A program made the position numbers and the translations under genes. From Erysipelotrichaceae bacterium (lineage in GTDB: Bacteria > Bacillota_I > Bacilli_A > Erysipelotrichales > Erysipelotrichaceae), in contig JAUNJW010000033.1 in NCBI GenBank assembly GCA_030533035.1, positions 1 through 11,808 on the forward strand: 11,808 bases of DNA, written 5' to 3'. Below the pieces are notes generated by a model, which worked only from the letters and a program-made list of their open reading frames with translations, ran no database searches and was not told the origin of the DNA. This document shows, piece after piece, positions 1-6,661 of the stretch. How positions within the stretch are numbered: position 1 is the first letter of the stretch; the number at the start of each line of letters is the position of its first letter.

Positions 1-300
1 ATTGCCCCGAATCACCTGGATGCCTCCGAGGATGAGAGTGAGCACGCTGAGCAGGTTCTTCGAACCGTCAGGAATGGCGGTAAGCACCTCCTGGATCATT
101 CCGGTGGACTGCTCTGTTCTTATACTCTTGGCGTAGCTTCCTTCGAGGCGGCTCACATAGTCGCCCTCGGTGCCCGATGCTTTCAGAGTGTTGCTGATGG
201 TATCGAATACCAGATCAATGATCTGCGCGGCTTCTTTTTTTGTGAGATTATGTTCTTCTGCAACGATTTCAGATAATACTTTTTTATTGATTGCTGTCAT
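1..300 (-). CDS. Partial gene: HU-like N-terminus joined to an unrecognised sequence
   Basis: An open frame of 100 codons starts with ATG at 300-298 and runs off the window edge, so the C-terminus is missing. A GGAGG Shine-Dalgarno lies 8 bases before the start and a good promoter lies just upstream, which makes a real gene likely. Residues 1-43 have the look of the two N-terminal helices of HU/IHF proteins, with NKK near the start, the turn NLTKKEAAQIID and then VFDTISNTLKASG. After that HU should show its beta-sheet and DNA-binding arm (a GFG.F segment and GRNP), and neither is present. Residues 44-100 instead contain YVSRLEGSYAKSIRTEQS and end in a hydrophobic or amphipathic stretch near LLSVLTLILGGI. 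The other two frames do not restore an HU-like sequence, so a simple frameshift is unlikely. The function is not known. It follows the terminator of the preceding operon and is probably transcribed alone or as a first gene. Confidence 0.6.
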   Translation of the reverse strand, partial: MTAINKKVLSEIVAEEHNLTKKEAAQIIDLVFDTISNTLKASGTEGDYVSRLEGSYAKSIRTEQSTGMIQEVLTAIPDGSKNLLSVLTLILGGIQVIRGN

Positions 301-325
301 AATTGTATCCTCCGTTCGATACCCG

Positions 326-353
326 ATTATACTGCCTTGAAAAATCAATTCAA
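326..353 (-). promoter_or_regulatory. Sigma-A-type promoter for the HU-like gene
   Basis: Read on the minus strand, a perfect -10 box TATAAT (331-326) lies 16 bases downstream of a -35 box TTGAAT (353-348). Transcription would start near 319, leaving a leader of about 20 bases that contains the GGAGG Shine-Dalgarno of the gene starting at 300. This is the best-matching promoter in the window. Confidence 0.7.
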
Positions 354-361
354 TACTTGAC

Positions 362-378
362 ATCGCAAAATTCGCGAT
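362..378. repeat. Small inverted repeat upstream of the HU-like gene promoter
   Basis: ATCGC (362-366) and GCGAT (374-378) form perfect 5-base arms around a 7-base AT-rich spacer. The repeat lies between the araD terminator and the -35 box at 348-353. No T tract follows it on the minus strand, so it is not an obvious terminator. It could be an operator or a chance palindrome; the arms are short. Confidence 0.3.
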
Positions 379-390
379 TCTTAAAAACAG

Positions 391-414
391 AAAAAAAACG
401 CCTTGCGGCGTTTT
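391..414 (-). terminator. Rho-independent terminator of the ascorbate-type operon
   Basis: On the minus strand, AAAACGCC (414-407), loop GCAA (406-403) and GGCGTTTT (402-395) make a perfect 8-base-pair stem with a GNRA-type tetraloop, and the T run continues to 391 for eight T in total. It begins 8 bases after the araD stop codon at 425-423 and separates the operon from the HU-like gene. Confidence 0.92.
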
Positions 415-422
415 CGGAATTC

Positions 423-1124
423 TTACTCTTTTGTCTGCCCGTAATAGGCATTGGGACCGTGCTTGCGCATGTAGTGCTTGTCAAGGACATAGCGGGCAAT
501 TGATGCCTGCGGATTGAGCAGCAGCGTTCTCAGATCCATCTCCGCCACGGTCTCCATGACGACCGCATTGTACACAGCATTGGCCGGAGACTTTCCCCAG
601 GCAAACGGACCGTGGTTTTTGACAATGATGCCGGGAATTGCCATCGGGTCATAGCCGAGCTGTTCAATTGTCTCGATGATGACCTTTCCGGTGTTCTTCT
701 CATAGGCTTCCTCAACTTCTTCCTTAGAGAGTTCCCTGGTGCACGGGATATCGCCGTAGAAATAATCCGCGTGGGTTGTGCCGAGAGCCGGAATCGGAAT
801 ACCGGCCTGGGCAAAGGCAACCGCGTTGATGGAATGCGTATGGACGATTCCTCTGATATCCGGATACTTTCTGTACAGTTCAAGATGGGTGTCGGTGTCG
901 CTGGAAGGCTTCCATTTTCCTTCCGCCCGTTCACCGGTTTCCAGATCCACGACTACCATGTCATCCGCGCTCATGCCGTCATAGTCGACGCCGCTGGGTT
1001 TGATGACCATGTACTTTCTGTCCTCACTGATGCCGGAGACATTGCCCCATGTATAGATGACAACACCCCTTCTGACCAGTTCAAGATTTGCTTCACAGAC
1101 TTCCTTTTTCAGTTCTTCAAGCAT
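423..1124 (-). CDS. araD: L-ribulose-5-phosphate 4-epimerase (AraD/UlaF/SgbE family)
   Basis: This class II aldolase-fold, metal-dependent enzyme converts L-ribulose 5-phosphate to D-xylulose 5-phosphate, which enters the pentose phosphate pathway. The 233 residues match the usual length of about 231. His95 and His97 in HTHS, His171 in KNHGPFAWG, Asp76 in SSDTDTH and Asp120 in THADYFYG fall at the positions I recall as catalytic or metal-binding in E. coli AraD. TWGNVS (25-30), IKPSGVDYD and the C-terminal [14 protein letters not shown] are also conserved. The start chosen is ATG at 1124, giving MLEELKKEV as in E. coli, with GGGAGG six bases upstream; a longer reading to 1160 would only add residues inside ulaE. 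The gene overlaps the end of ulaE by 8 bases, so it is probably translationally coupled, and it is the last gene before the terminator. Sequence alone does not separate AraD, UlaF and SgbE; the ulaG and ulaE neighbours favour the UlaF role. Confidence 0.95.
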   Translation of the reverse strand: MLEELKKEVCEANLELVRRGVVIYTWGNVSGISEDRKYMVIKPSGVDYDGMSADDMVVVDLETGERAEGKWKPSSDTDTHLELYRKYPDIRGIVHTHSINAVAFAQAGIPIPALGTTHADYFYGDIPCTRELSKEEVEEAYEKNTGKVIIETIEQLGYDPMAIPGIIVKNHGPFAWGKSPANAVYNAVVMETVAEMDLRTLLLNPQASIARYVLDKHYMRKHGPNAYYGQTKE

Positions 1125-1965
1125 TTTCAGCCTCCCTGATGACATTGCGCAGGAATTCATTGGACTCTGTAATTACTTTCATGTAATCCTGCCCCTTCTG
1201 ATACCAGAATTCGCCGGTGAACATGCGGACGCCCATATCCAGGGCTGCCCGGATGCACGGAACATATTCTGTATGGCCGCCGGTGCCGTAATTCATATCA
1301 CGGTAGATGCCGGGATTTGTTTCCTTAAGGTGGACGGCGAATGTATGGCCTCTGCCTTTGAGAAGATCTTCCGTCACATCATGGCCGTAGAGAACCGCGG
1401 CGTTTTTCAGATTGCCGATATCCGGATAAATGCCGAGCCATGGGGAATCCACCAGCTCAACATACTTCATGATCTTTTCAATGGTGTCCATGAACGGTGT
1501 TTCCATGGATTCAAAGGCAAGAACGACGCCTCTTGAGGCCGCGTATTCAGTTGATCTGATCAGATTCTCTGTGAACCATTTCACCGTATCCGGCGTGCTT
1601 TCCTCGTAATAGACATCGTAGCCGGCCAGCTGGATGATCGAGATTCCGGCATTGACCGAGAAATCAACTGCCTTTTTCATGATATCCATTGACCGTTCAC
1701 GAACCTGGGGATCGGAAGCGCCGAGCGGATATTTGCGGTGGCCGGAAAGACACATGGTTCTGATCGGTGTGCCTGACCTTCTGGCCAGGGTACCGAGTTC
1801 GCTCTGCTCAGCAGCGCTCATTTCCAGCCGTTTCAGTCTGGCGTCTGTTTCGTCGATGCTGATTTCAAAGCGGTCAAACCCGCATGCCTTTGTGATCTCA
1901 AACATTTCCTCAAAGCTTTTCCCGGCCGGGATCGCTTTTTCATATAATGCCAGTGAAATGCTCAT
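1117..1965 (-). CDS. ulaE: L-ribulose-5-phosphate / L-xylulose-5-phosphate 3-epimerase (UlaE/SgbU family)
   Basis: This cytoplasmic TIM-barrel epimerase (xylose isomerase-like/AP endonuclease 2 superfamily) interconverts L-xylulose 5-phosphate and L-ribulose 5-phosphate. Its length of 282 residues is typical of UlaE. The N-terminal [10 protein letters not shown] and the segment [16 protein letters not shown] are characteristic. The metal and acid-base residues appear as Glu152 ([10 protein letters not shown]), Asp182 (YPDIGN), His212 (VHLKET) and Glu252 (GEFWY). The ATG at 1965 is preceded by AGAGGA with six bases of spacing, and the stop of the upstream gene is only 2 bases away. The 3' end overlaps the araD start by 8 bases. 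In the known L-ascorbate pathway UlaE acts after UlaD and hands its product to UlaF, and the gene order here (ulaE then araD) matches the reaction order. The family call is secure. The true substrate depends on the pathway and is inferred from context. Confidence 0.94.
   Translation of the reverse strand: MSISLALYEKAIPAGKSFEEMFEITKACGFDRFEISIDETDARLKRLEMSAAEQSELGTLARRSGTPIRTMCLSGHRKYPLGASDPQVRERSMDIMKKAVDFSVNAGISIIQLAGYDVYYEESTPDTVKWFTENLIRSTEYAASRGVVLAFESMETPFMDTIEKIMKYVELVDSPWLGIYPDIGNLKNAAVLYGHDVTEDLLKGRGHTFAVHLKETNPGIYRDMNYGTGGHTEYVPCIRAALDMGVRMFTGEFWYQKGQDYMKVITESNEFLRNVIREAENA
1131..1136 (-). promoter_or_regulatory. Ribosome binding site that fixes the araD start
   Basis: GGGAGG on the minus strand lies six bases before ATG at 1124 and inside the 3' end of ulaE. 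It supports the 233-residue start over the longer open frame. Confidence 0.8.
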
Positions 1966-1967
1966 AC

Positions 1968-3011
1968 TCAGTCCTCTTTCAGTTCATAAAGGGCGATTTC
2001 ATCGGTTTCACGGTTGGCAGCCAGAAGCCTGTAACTGCCGTCCTTTTCAAAGAACATGCAGTTGGCCGGACCGGCTCCCTGATCCAGGACGCTTACCTTA
2101 TAGCCATTGTCATATTCAACAGCGATCAGTTCCCGGTCTTCTTCCCGGTTGCCGACAAATGCAATCCATCTTCCGTTCATTCTGCCGGCATAAATTGCGT
2201 GGATGAACGGCATCTTTTTTTCCCGCTGCCATACAGGTTCAAAGGTGCTGCCGTTCTTTTTGTAAACAGACAGCGTATTGCCGTGGAACGGTGAAAGCAC
2301 AAGAAGTTCTCTTTCGCCATCCCCGTCGAAATCAAGATACAGCACATCGCTGCAGGGGGTTTCCAGCAGACAGTCTGCCTGCCATTCACCGCCTTCTGAT
2401 TCCGGCGGGATCACCTGGTAAATGCCGTTTTCAGTCCCGACAACCGCGAAGGAATATCCTGCTTCATCGGTATGAACCGCAAAGCCGTGGTTCTTGTAAA
2501 GGCCGGAAACAAGCGGCGTCAGCTGCAGCTGATTGTCAGCATTGAATTCTTCCAGGTGCTGCGGCAGCTCTGCCACCCAGATCCTGCCCGGGCATGTCCA
2601 GTCATTTTTGAACGCATGGGCGGATTTCAGGGTGCAGGCAACCAGATATCTGATCCCTCCCCTTTCAACGATACCGAAACGGTGGACAAAAGGCAGATCG
2701 CAGAGAACGTGGCAGTCCCAGCCGTCACTGCCTCTGGTGTAATATACGATTTTCGCGGATGCGGAATCGTTGGGTGAGTAAAACTGATATGTCGCCATCA
2801 GTACAGGATGATCATCCGGAAACTGCAGGACAGTCATGACGCCGCCCGGCTGTGTCCATAAAACATCCTTCATTTCACCGTCTGCCGTAAATGAATAGCA
2901 GGGATCCTTTTTCTCCGCTGCCACGATCAGATGGTCTTCGCCGTCATAGCTGAAGGTACCGCAGGCATAACATTTGTTCAGTGAGCCGATGACTCTTTTT
3001 TCAGCTTTCAT
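1968..3011 (-). CDS. Predicted cytoplasmic seven-bladed beta-propeller protein, VCBS/FG-GAP-like, unknown function
   Basis: I do not recognise this 347-residue protein as a named enzyme. It has no signal peptide and no membrane segment. Seven strand patterns of the form hydrophobic-x-V/A recur at about residues 25 (HLIVAAE), 68 (PVLMATY), 119 (RYLVACT), 184 (YSFAVVGT), 234 (RELLVLSP), 280 (RWIAFVGN) and 326 (YRLLAANR), spaced 43-65 residues apart, which suits a seven-bladed propeller. Residues 227-237 (DFDGDGERELL) are a calcium-loop motif of the FG-GAP/VCBS-repeat type. ATG at 3011 has GGGAGG five bases upstream, overlaps the end of the sugar kinase by 11 bases, and the stop is 2 bases before ulaE. 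It is therefore embedded in a sugar-acid operon and almost certainly co-translated with it. It could be a lactonase, isomerase, lyase or a sensor/scaffold for this pathway; nothing in the sequence decides. That it is a real gene is very likely; the fold is an inference from spacing. Confidence 0.85.
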   Translation of the reverse strand: MKAEKRVIGSLNKCYACGTFSYDGEDHLIVAAEKKDPCYSFTADGEMKDVLWTQPGGVMTVLQFPDDHPVLMATYQFYSPNDSASAKIVYYTRGSDGWDCHVLCDLPFVHRFGIVERGGIRYLVACTLKSAHAFKNDWTCPGRIWVAELPQHLEEFNADNQLQLTPLVSGLYKNHGFAVHTDEAGYSFAVVGTENGIYQVIPPESEGGEWQADCLLETPCSDVLYLDFDGDGERELLVLSPFHGNTLSVYKKNGSTFEPVWQREKKMPFIHAIYAGRMNGRWIAFVGNREEDRELIAVEYDNGYKVSVLDQGAGPANCMFFEKDGSYRLLAANRETDEIALYELKED

Positions 3012-4476
3012 AGCCGCCTCCCTGGTTGATTATTTCATAGAGCCTGTTCATTTTCTCCCGCTTGGCTTCATAGGCCTCATGCAGGGTCATGTCAGGCGTG
3101 TAGACGATTTTCTTTTCGCCGGCCAGGGCTCTGTACGCTTCTTTTACCGAAGCAGACTGCCCGCCTGCCGCCAATACAACCGCCAGAGCGCCAAGGCCTG
3201 TCGCTTCGGGATTCTCGACACAGTCGACCTCGCGGCCGAAGATATTGGCCATCAGCTGGTTGAGCGTCTTTGAAGCGGTCATGCCGCCGCCGGCGTAAAC
3301 TCTTGTGATTTCAGTTACCTCAGAAAGATGCTCAAGATGGTTCGCAATCTCCATGAAGATGCTTTCCATAATGCTCTTGAACAGTTCCGACCGTCTTGTC
3401 GCGGTGGTGATGCCGGAGAATACCGCTCTTGCCAGCGGATTCCAGTCAGGCGCCCCGCGTCCTGAGAAGTATGGAATGACAAGCGGCGAAGATACAAAGT
3501 TCTCCTTCTTCAGTTCAGATTCCAGGAATCTGTAGTCCGCTTTTTCCATGCCGTACAGCTCTCTTGCGCACCAGTCGTAGCCGGCGCCGCAGGAAAGGAT
3601 GTTGGCTTCCATGATGAACTGATGTTCACTGGAGGCACGGTTGATAATGACGCCGCTCGGCATCATTTCGGGCAGTTCGTCCAGCGCTGCTGCCAGGAAG
3701 CCACCGGTTCCCACTGTAAGGGATACCGGGCCTTTTTCAATGATTCCGTGGCCGATCGCGGCGCATTGCTGGTCGCCGCCGCAGTGGATCACGGGGATTC
3801 CCGGATCAATGCAGCTGACGCGGGCAAACGCTTCCGTCACATAGCCGGCTGTTTCTCCCGGCTCAATCTTGCGGCAGAGCTTTTCTTCCTCCACGTCATA
3901 GAGTTTCAGGATTTCAGGATCCCATTCTGACGTTCTCAGATCCATGAGTCCGGTTCTTGAGGCGTAGGTGGTATCGGTCACAAATTCCCCGGTCATGCAC
4001 ATGACGACATATTCGGGAATATTCAGGAATTTATATGTGTCTTTGTAGATTTCAGGCTGGTTATGACGGATCCAGGTCATTTTGGAGCCGGAGAATACGG
4101 TTGAAACCTGGGCCCCTGTGCGCTCATAGAGCATCGGGTTGTATGCTTCAAGCTTCCGGCAGATCTCCCGGTTGCGGGTGTCCTGCCACATAATCGCTGC
4201 CGAGAGCGGATTGCCCTGGCGGTCAACCGGAATTATGCTTGAGCGCTGGGATGTGATGCCGATCGCGTCAAACCTTGAAAGACCTGTCTGGTCTGTGACT
4301 GCGCGTATGATCGCGACGGTATTGTCATAGAAATCACGGGGATTCTCTTCAATCAGGGTATCGCCCATGAATACAAGATGATTTTCCTTCCGGGTCAATG
4401 CCAGCTGTGTTCCGTTTTCATCATAGAGGATACCGCGCATGCTGGTGGTGCCGATATCCAGGATCAGGATGCGCAC
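3001..4476 (-). CDS. FGGY-family carbohydrate kinase (xylulokinase / L-xylulose kinase-like)
   Basis: This ATP-dependent sugar kinase has the two actin-like domains of the FGGY family. Its 491 residues match the family's usual length of 480-520. Seen in order: the phosphate-1 loop LDIGTTSMRG (6-15), the sugar-side motifs GITSQRSS (73-80) and MWQDTR (96-101), the probable catalytic base Asp235 in CGGDQQCAAIG, the phosphate-2 segment TVGTGG (254-259), and the adenosine loop YAGGGM (394-399). The start is GTG at 4476 with AGAGGT five bases before it. It begins 14 bases after ulaG and overlaps the propeller gene by 11 bases. FGGY sequences do not reveal the substrate reliably. Among ula/sgb-type genes the natural candidate is L-xylulose (as LyxK, giving L-xylulose 5-phosphate for UlaE). 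Other ketoses, L-ribulose, or a lactone substrate for UlaG are possible. Confidence 0.93.
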   Translation of the reverse strand: MRILILDIGTTSMRGILYDENGTQLALTRKENHLVFMGDTLIEENPRDFYDNTVAIIRAVTDQTGLSRFDAIGITSQRSSIIPVDRQGNPLSAAIMWQDTRNREICRKLEAYNPMLYERTGAQVSTVFSGSKMTWIRHNQPEIYKDTYKFLNIPEYVVMCMTGEFVTDTTYASRTGLMDLRTSEWDPEILKLYDVEEEKLCRKIEPGETAGYVTEAFARVSCIDPGIPVIHCGGDQQCAAIGHGIIEKGPVSLTVGTGGFLAAALDELPEMMPSGVIINRASSEHQFIMEANILSCGAGYDWCARELYGMEKADYRFLESELKKENFVSSPLVIPYFSGRGAPDWNPLARAVFSGITTATRRSELFKSIMESIFMEIANHLEHLSEVTEITRVYAGGGMTASKTLNQLMANIFGREVDCVENPEATGLGALAVVLAAGGQSASVKEAYRALAGEKKIVYTPDMTLHEAYEAKREKMNRLYEIINQGGGYES

Positions 4477-4490
4477 CCCGCACCTCTGGA

Positions 4491-5594
4491 TCAGAGAACG
4501 GAACGGAAAGGAACGTTGGCTTCGTAATCGAAGCAGTCATCAAATCCGCGGTCGTGGTGATATGCCCTTCTGTCCTTGTCCTGCGGATAGATATAGCGGC
4601 CGCCGACTTCCCAGAAGAACGGATGGAACTGATAATCCAGACGGTCTTTTCTCATGTCATAGAGAACCTTGATCTCATTGACGTCAGCCATGAAGTTTGT
4701 CCAGACATCATAGTGGATGGGGATGACAACCTTGCAGCGCAGAGCTTCCGCCATTCTCAGGATATCGGTGGATTCCATCTTGTCCTGGATGCCGACCGGG
4801 TTGAGGCCGAAGGAGCCGAACGCCACGTCGATGTCATAATCCTTGCCGTGCTTGGCAAAGTAAATGGAATAATGGGAGTCGCCGCTGTGGTAAATGTTTC
4901 CGCCGGGGGTCTTTACCAGATAGTTGACAGCTTTCTCATCCATGTCTGTCGGGCACTTGCCGTAAAGCTCCTCACGGTCAGGTCCCTGGGAGTCAGTGGT
5001 GACGATGCAGGTTCTGTCAAAGGAATCCAGGGCGACAATTTCCAGGTCCTTGATTCTGATGACATCGCCGGGTCTGACGGTAATGCATCTTTCAGCCGGG
5101 ACACCCCAGTTGATCCATGTTTCGACGGATTTTGCCGGACCGATGAACGGAACCGGAATCTCATTGCCGCTTTCATCGGTTGTTGTCATCCCGCTCTGGA
5201 TGACATGGGCCGCGAATTCAGCGGACATATGGTCCTGGTGGTAATGGGTCGCGAGACCCGCGTCGACATGCTTGACCGCGAACGGATCGATGACAAACGG
5301 AACCGCTCTCAGGTTCGGCTGCATCTTTCTGACGCCGGCCATGTTTGCCATCTGATGGCCGACCTTGATCTTGCCGTCGCCATGCGTTCTCTTGCCGTTG
5401 CCGGCCCACAGGTCAATTGTGATGTTGGCGCCGCCGGGTGTTTTGAACCAGATGCCGGTGCATCCCAGCCACCACATGCCGACGCTTCCGGGTGCGATTT
5501 CTGTTCTTTCAATTTCTTCGTTCAGCCAGGTTCCCCATTCCGGGAAAGTAGCCTTGATCCAGCTTTCGCGGGTAGTTTCAGTGACTTTGCTCAT
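4491..5594 (-). CDS. ulaG: L-ascorbate-6-phosphate lactonase (UlaG)
   Basis: This metallo-beta-lactamase-fold hydrolase opens L-ascorbate 6-phosphate to 3-keto-L-gulonate 6-phosphate. The start [12 protein letters not shown] at 5594 aligns with E. coli UlaG and gives 367 residues against 354. A TTG six codons upstream is in frame but overlaps the Shine-Dalgarno. The N-terminal segment [14 protein letters not shown] and [17 protein letters not shown] are highly characteristic. The metal site reads HYHQDH (117-122, the H-x-H-x-D-H motif), followed by YHSGDSHYS (235-243) and IPIHYDVW (291-298, His294). The C-terminus RGFDDCF then VPFRSVL also matches the family. From memory of E. coli UlaG, the extra length is about nine residues around 134-148 ([11 protein letters not shown]) and about four near 202-214. 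It is the first gene of the catabolic operon, with 14 bases to the kinase. The family call is very secure; activity on ascorbate 6-phosphate is inferred from orthology. Confidence 0.96.
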   Translation of the reverse strand: MSKVTETTRESWIKATFPEWGTWLNEEIERTEIAPGSVGMWWLGCTGIWFKTPGGANITIDLWAGNGKRTHGDGKIKVGHQMANMAGVRKMQPNLRAVPFVIDPFAVKHVDAGLATHYHQDHMSAEFAAHVIQSGMTTTDESGNEIPVPFIGPAKSVETWINWGVPAERCITVRPGDVIRIKDLEIVALDSFDRTCIVTTDSQGPDREELYGKCPTDMDEKAVNYLVKTPGGNIYHSGDSHYSIYFAKHGKDYDIDVAFGSFGLNPVGIQDKMESTDILRMAEALRCKVVIPIHYDVWTNFMADVNEIKVLYDMRKDRLDYQFHPFFWEVGGRYIYPQDKDRRAYHHDRGFDDCFDYEANVPFRSVL

Positions 5595-5606
5595 ATTATC
5601 TTTTAT

Positions 5607-5610
5607 CTCC
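5607..5610 (-). promoter_or_regulatory. Ribosome binding site of ulaG with long spacing
   Basis: GGAG on the minus strand is the only purine-rich Shine-Dalgarno candidate and lies 12 bases before ATG at 5594, longer than the usual 5-9. The spacer is AT-rich. An in-frame TTG at 5612-5610 overlaps it and so is an unlikely start. Confidence 0.5.
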
Positions 5611-5623
5611 AATCTTCGTTAAT

Positions 5624-5632
5624 ATTCTAACA
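5624..5632 (-). promoter_or_regulatory. Candidate extended -10 promoter of the ulaG operon
   Basis: TGTTAGAAT on the minus strand fits an extended -10 (TGn followed by TAGAAT, one mismatch to TATAAT). No recognisable -35 box lies 16-18 bases upstream, which suggests a weak or activator-dependent promoter. Transcription would begin near 5617, giving a leader of about 20 bases with no room for an attenuator or riboswitch. TATATC at 5643-5638 is a poorer alternative. Confidence 0.45.
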
Positions 5633-5654
5633 AAAAAAGATATATGAATTGTGT

Positions 5655-5675
5655 TGTTTCCGTAAAAAGCGGACA
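5655..5675. promoter_or_regulatory. Candidate operator: imperfect palindrome upstream of the ulaG promoter
   Basis: On the minus strand the arms TGTCCG and CGGAAACA flank CTTTTTA. The inner TCCG/CGGA pair is perfect and the outer TGT/ACA pair is offset by two bases. It sits about 25 bases upstream of the -10 candidate, a suitable place for an activator or repressor. Part of it (5668-5655) resembles a catabolite-repression cre box only loosely, sharing the central ACG and the terminal CA. It slightly overlaps the T tract of the upstream terminator. Confidence 0.3.
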
Positions 5676-5704
5676 AATAAAACCGCAGATCATGCGATCC
5701 GCGG
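5673..5704 (-). terminator. Rho-independent terminator of the smc-ftsY-ylxM-ackA-nrnA operon
   Basis: On the minus strand CCGCGGATC (5704-5696), loop GCAT, and GATCTGCGG (5691-5683) form a 9-base-pair stem with one G-U pair, followed by TTTTATTTGT. It starts 9 bases after the stop codon of the DHH phosphoesterase gene and insulates the catabolic operon downstream. Confidence 0.9.
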
Positions 5705-5713
5705 TCATTGAAG

Positions 5714-6661
5714 CTATTCTGTCTGTGCCGCTTGCTTGAGAAGCGTGAGAATCTGATTGAATTCAGCGCTGCTGAGGCCTTTGACGCCGGCAGCGTTCTT
5801 ATGGCCGCCGCCTCCGTACATGGCTGCGATTGTGTTGACAGCCGCTTTTTTGGAGCGCAGGCTTCCGTCATACCTGATGCCGTCTTCCGTCTGCCTTTCG
5901 GTAAACATCGCCCAGACTCTGAAGTCCTTGACGTGGCCGATCTCATCGATATGGCCCCTGGCTTCGCTGCCGGAGAGTCCGTATTCTTCCTGTTCGCGGA
6001 CAGTCATTGAGAGCCAGGCAAATCCGCAGTCCTCAATATTCACCTTGGAGCGGATCAGGGACGTCAGCCGGAATTCCGGCATTGTCAGATCAAACAGTTC
6101 GCGGTTGAGAGCCGGGATGTCGATCCCCTTCTCGGCCAGCCAGGCTGCTTCCCGCAGTGTGTCAGCCGTCGTGTTGCTGGTGGAAAAGCGGAGCGTGTCG
6201 GTCAGCAGTCCCTTGTACAGAAATTCGGCTGTTTTTACGGAAACGGTTTTTCCCGCATGGCGGAACCAGGCGCTCAGGATTTCACAGGTGGCTGCCGCTT
6301 TGGCATTGACAAATACAAGTTCGCCATAAGGCTCGCTGACGGGATGATGGTCAATCCTTACGACAAGCTTCGCTTCCGCAAAGCGTTCGTCATCCGCCCT
6401 GGCAGCTGTCGCCGTGTCAAGCACGATCGCCGTGCTGCTGCGGATTATTTCCTCATCGTACGGATCATTGGCCGGCCACTCTCCCTGGGAAGACGTCATT
6501 GTCCCGCAGGCATAAACCTTCTTGTCAGGATAATTGTCATTGATCCAGCTCTTTAAACCAAACTGCGAGCCGAGGGCGTCGCAGTCTGGATTGATATGAT
6601 GGAATAATACGAACGAATCAGATTCTTCAATTACCCTGCTGAGGGCATTGAAATCGATCAT
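5714..6661 (-). CDS. nrnA: DHH/DHHA1 phosphoesterase, NrnA-type (nanoRNase / pAp phosphatase)
   Basis: Proteins of this family hydrolyse very short RNAs and 3'-phosphoadenosine 5'-phosphate; some relatives act on linear or cyclic dinucleotides such as pApA. The 315 residues are the typical stand-alone DHH plus DHHA1 size, without membrane, PAS or GGDEF parts, so this is not GdpP. The manganese-site motifs are visible: HINPDCDALGS (22-32; Cys27 where Gly is usual), VLDTA (80-84, Asp82), the IDHH signature (103-106) and TDT at 154-156 (Asp155). The DHHA1 substrate-binding loop GGGGHKNAAG is at 283-292. The start ATG at 6661 overlaps the ackA stop in an ATGA junction, so translation is probably coupled to ackA. 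It is the last gene before the terminator at 5673-5704. The family is secure; the preferred substrate in this organism is not shown by sequence. Confidence 0.93.
   Translation of the reverse strand: MIDFNALSRVIEESDSFVLFHHINPDCDALGSQFGLKSWINDNYPDKKVYACGTMTSSQGEWPANDPYDEEIIRSSTAIVLDTATAARADDERFAEAKLVVRIDHHPVSEPYGELVFVNAKAAATCEILSAWFRHAGKTVSVKTAEFLYKGLLTDTLRFSTSNTTADTLREAAWLAEKGIDIPALNRELFDLTMPEFRLTSLIRSKVNIEDCGFAWLSMTVREQEEYGLSGSEARGHIDEIGHVKDFRVWAMFTERQTEDGIRYDGSLRSKKAAVNTIAAMYGGGGHKNAAGVKGLSSAEFNQILTLLKQAAQTE

Noticed and set aside
1..240. Frameshifted HU gene
   Set aside because: The other two minus-strand frames after residue 43 do not encode the HU beta-arm, so a single-base error does not explain the sequence.
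391..414. Bidirectional terminator
   Set aside because: The plus-strand side has only four T after the stem and no plus-strand gene approaches it.
612..1139. Plus-strand open frame of 175 codons opposite araD
   Set aside because: In-register antisense shadow of a well-conserved enzyme.
4398..5630. Long plus-strand open frame of 410 codons opposite ulaG
   Set aside because: Its codons are in exact register with the reverse complement of ulaG codons. It stays open because the opposite gene rarely uses TTA, CTA and TCA. No Shine-Dalgarno or recognisable protein features, and ulaG is certain.
5595..5672. Riboswitch or attenuator in the ulaG leader
   Set aside because: The predicted leader is only about 20 bases and shows no stable hairpin or T tract.
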